A DNA stretch of 64,000 bases from Dermabacter sp. p3-SID358 (GTDB taxonomy: Bacteria > Actinomycetota > Actinomycetes > Actinomycetales > Dermabacteraceae), in NCBI RefSeq assembly GCF_025147465.1, contig NZ_JALXOZ010000008.1, positions 32,913 to 96,912 of the forward strand, written 5' to 3'. Under the pieces are notes generated by a model that was not told the origin of the DNA, made no database searches, and saw nothing but the letters and a program-made list of their open reading frames with translations. Of the stretch, positions 62,930 to 64,000 are shown one piece after another. Position 1 is the first letter of the stretch, and every line of letters starts with the position of its first letter. The translations under genes were made by a program, and so were the position numbers.

Positions 62930-63955
62930 ATGCCTGTTGCAACCCCGGAACAGTTCAACGAAATGATCGACCGCGCGAAGGAAGGCAAGTTCGCCTACCC
63001 CGCGATCAACGTGTCGAGCTCGCAGACCGCGATCGCCGCACTCCAGGGCTTCGTCGAAGCCGAGTCGGACGGCATCATCCAGGTTTCCGTTGGTGGCGCC
63101 GAGTACCTCTCCGGCTCGACTGTGAAGAACCGCGTGCGTGGCTCGCTCGCGCTTGCGAAGTTTGTCCACGAGGTTGCTGAGGAATACAACATCACGGTTG
63201 GCCTCCACACCGACCACTGCGCGAAGGAAAACCTCGAGAGCTGGGTTGAGCCGCTCATCGAATGGGACCTCAAGGAGCGCGTGAACAAGGGTCTCAACCC
63301 GCTCTTCACCTCGCACATGTGGGACGGCTCGGCAGTTCCGGTCGACGAAAACCTCGAGATCGCCAAGCGCCTCCTCGAAAAGACCGTTGAGGCAAAGAAG
63401 ATTCTCGAGATCGAGGTCGGCGTTGTCGGCGGCGAGGAAGATGGCTACTCGGCAGACGTCGACGAGTCGAAGCTCTTCTCGACCCCCGAGGACGGCCTCA
63501 AGACCGCCGAGGCTCTCGGCCTTGGTGAAAAGGGCCGCTACATCACCGCTCTCACCTTCGGCAACGTGCACGGCGTGTACAAGCCGGGCAACGTGCGCCT
63601 CACCCCGTCGATCCTCCTCGACATCCAGAAGGCCGTTGGCGAGAAGTACGGCAAGGACATGCCGTTCGACCTCGTGATGCACGGTGGCTCGGGCTCGACC
63701 ATCGAAGAGATCCAGGAAGCCGTGGACAACGGCGTCATCAAGATGAACGTCGACACCGACACCCAGTACGCATTCTCGCGCCCCGTTGCGGGCCACATGC
63801 TCGAGAACTACGAGGGCGTCCTCAAGATTGACGGCGAGGTCGGCAACAAGAAGATGTACGATCCGCGCTCGTGGGGCAAGAAGGCTGAGGCCGGTATGGC
63901 GAAGCGCGTCGTGGAGGCGTGCGAGAACCTCCGTTCGGCTGGCCACAAAATGTGA
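62930..63955 (+). CDS. fba: Class II fructose-bisphosphate aldolase
   Basis: This zinc enzyme of glycolysis splits or forms fructose 1,6-bisphosphate. The 341-residue protein has YPAINVSSSQT, the metal- and base-bearing LHTDHCAKE, EVGVVGGEEDGY, FGNVHGVYKPG (zinc His), MHGGSGS, and KMNVDTDTQYAF, as in actinobacterial class IIA enzymes. Codons end in C more strictly than in neighbouring genes, a sign of high expression. The ATG at 62930 has GAAGGAG five bases upstream. The 159-bp gap before it is long enough for its own promoter. Confidence 0.97.
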   Translation: MPVATPEQFNEMIDRAKEGKFAYPAINVSSSQTAIAALQGFVEAESDGIIQVSVGGAEYLSGSTVKNRVRGSLALAKFVHEVAEEYNITVGLHTDHCAKENLESWVEPLIEWDLKERVNKGLNPLFTSHMWDGSAVPVDENLEIAKRLLEKTVEAKKILEIEVGVVGGEEDGYSADVDESKLFSTPEDGLKTAEALGLGEKGRYITALTFGNVHGVYKPGNVRLTPSILLDIQKAVGEKYGKDMPFDLVMHGGSGSTIEEIQEAVDNGVIKMNVDTDTQYAFSRPVAGHMLENYEGVLKIDGEVGNKKMYDPRSWGKKAEAGMAKRVVEACENLRSAGHKM

Positions 63956-64000
63956 TCATTTTCCACGTGAGTGAACGTGAGTGAAGGTGCCCCTGCCTCA

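Noticed and set aside
62276..63946. Open frame of 556 codons on the minus strand
   Set aside because: It is antisense to fba and the kinase end; the length comes from the biased codon use of fba.

Overview
This window comes from a high-GC Actinomycetota chromosome. The pointers are a WhiB regulator, a GlxR/Crp-type regulator, a DUF3027 protein, the topA-tmk-holB group, a GlgE-pathway-type maltokinase homologue, and the mycobacterial-style 'helicase / Tad secretion' neighbourhood (counterparts of Rv3649 and Rv3654c-Rv3660c). Many genes start with GTG and neighbouring genes often overlap by ATGA or GTGA. I cannot name the species from sequence alone; a host-associated member of Micrococcales or Actinomycetales would fit. 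No IS element, prophage, CRISPR array or rRNA operon was seen.

Region by region. (1) 1-10.9 kb is a cell-surface glycan locus: two acyltransferase-3 (OafA-like) membrane enzymes, three family-2 glycosyltransferases, a flippase-like membrane protein, a DUF6541 multispanning protein and a DUF2304 partner, plus an M18 aminopeptidase. (2) 11.0-20.0 kb holds tgt followed by a Wadjet/MksBEF-type SMC system. jetA lies 35 bp behind tgt; jetB-jetC lie 2 kb further on. Between them sits an inverted cassette of three paralogous four-helix membrane proteins, and no jetD follows jetC. This is the most unusual part of the window. (3) 20-26.5 kb holds a maltokinase-like kinase, a CshA-repeat surface protein, a GH20 hexosaminidase with altered active-site motifs, and an NlpC/P60 wall hydrolase with three peptidoglycan-binding repeats and a long leader. 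(4) 26.8-35.5 kb holds tRNA-Pro(CGG), then the same gene set as M. tuberculosis Rv3674c-Rv3683: a phosphoesterase, a PonA2-type penicillin-binding protein, WhiB4-type regulator, a small DUF4177 protein, RidA, a metallo-beta-lactamase-fold hydrolase, Crp and Nth. A cold-shock protein and a DUF3027 protein follow. (5) 35.5-47.4 kb holds a large LppM-like lipoprotein, holB, tmk, an oxidoreductase, topA, a large methyltransferase and an Hrq1/MrfA-type helicase. (6) 47.4-52.6 kb holds the Tad pilus/secretion genes (Ssd/CpaE-like, TadA, a fused TadB-TadC, a Flp-like pilin and two TadE-like proteins), a structured intergenic region with an intrinsic terminator, and a TPR protein. (7) 52.7-64 kb holds housekeeping and metabolism: exonuclease III, an SDR, a zinc metallopeptidase, a long-chain acyl-CoA ligase behind a tandem palindromic operator, a DedA protein, a SpoU methyltransferase, a zinc alcohol dehydrogenase, a divergent two-component system and class II fructose-bisphosphate aldolase.

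How the genes may work together: the left arm probably builds, flips and acylates a surface polysaccharide. PonA2, the phosphoesterase, NlpC/P60 and WhiB4 concern the wall and redox response. The Tad genes make a thin pilus or secretion apparatus. The Jet genes should form a DNA-loop-extruding complex that acts on plasmids, here with an unexplained membrane component. All calls rest on reading motifs and neighbours by eye; no database search was run.
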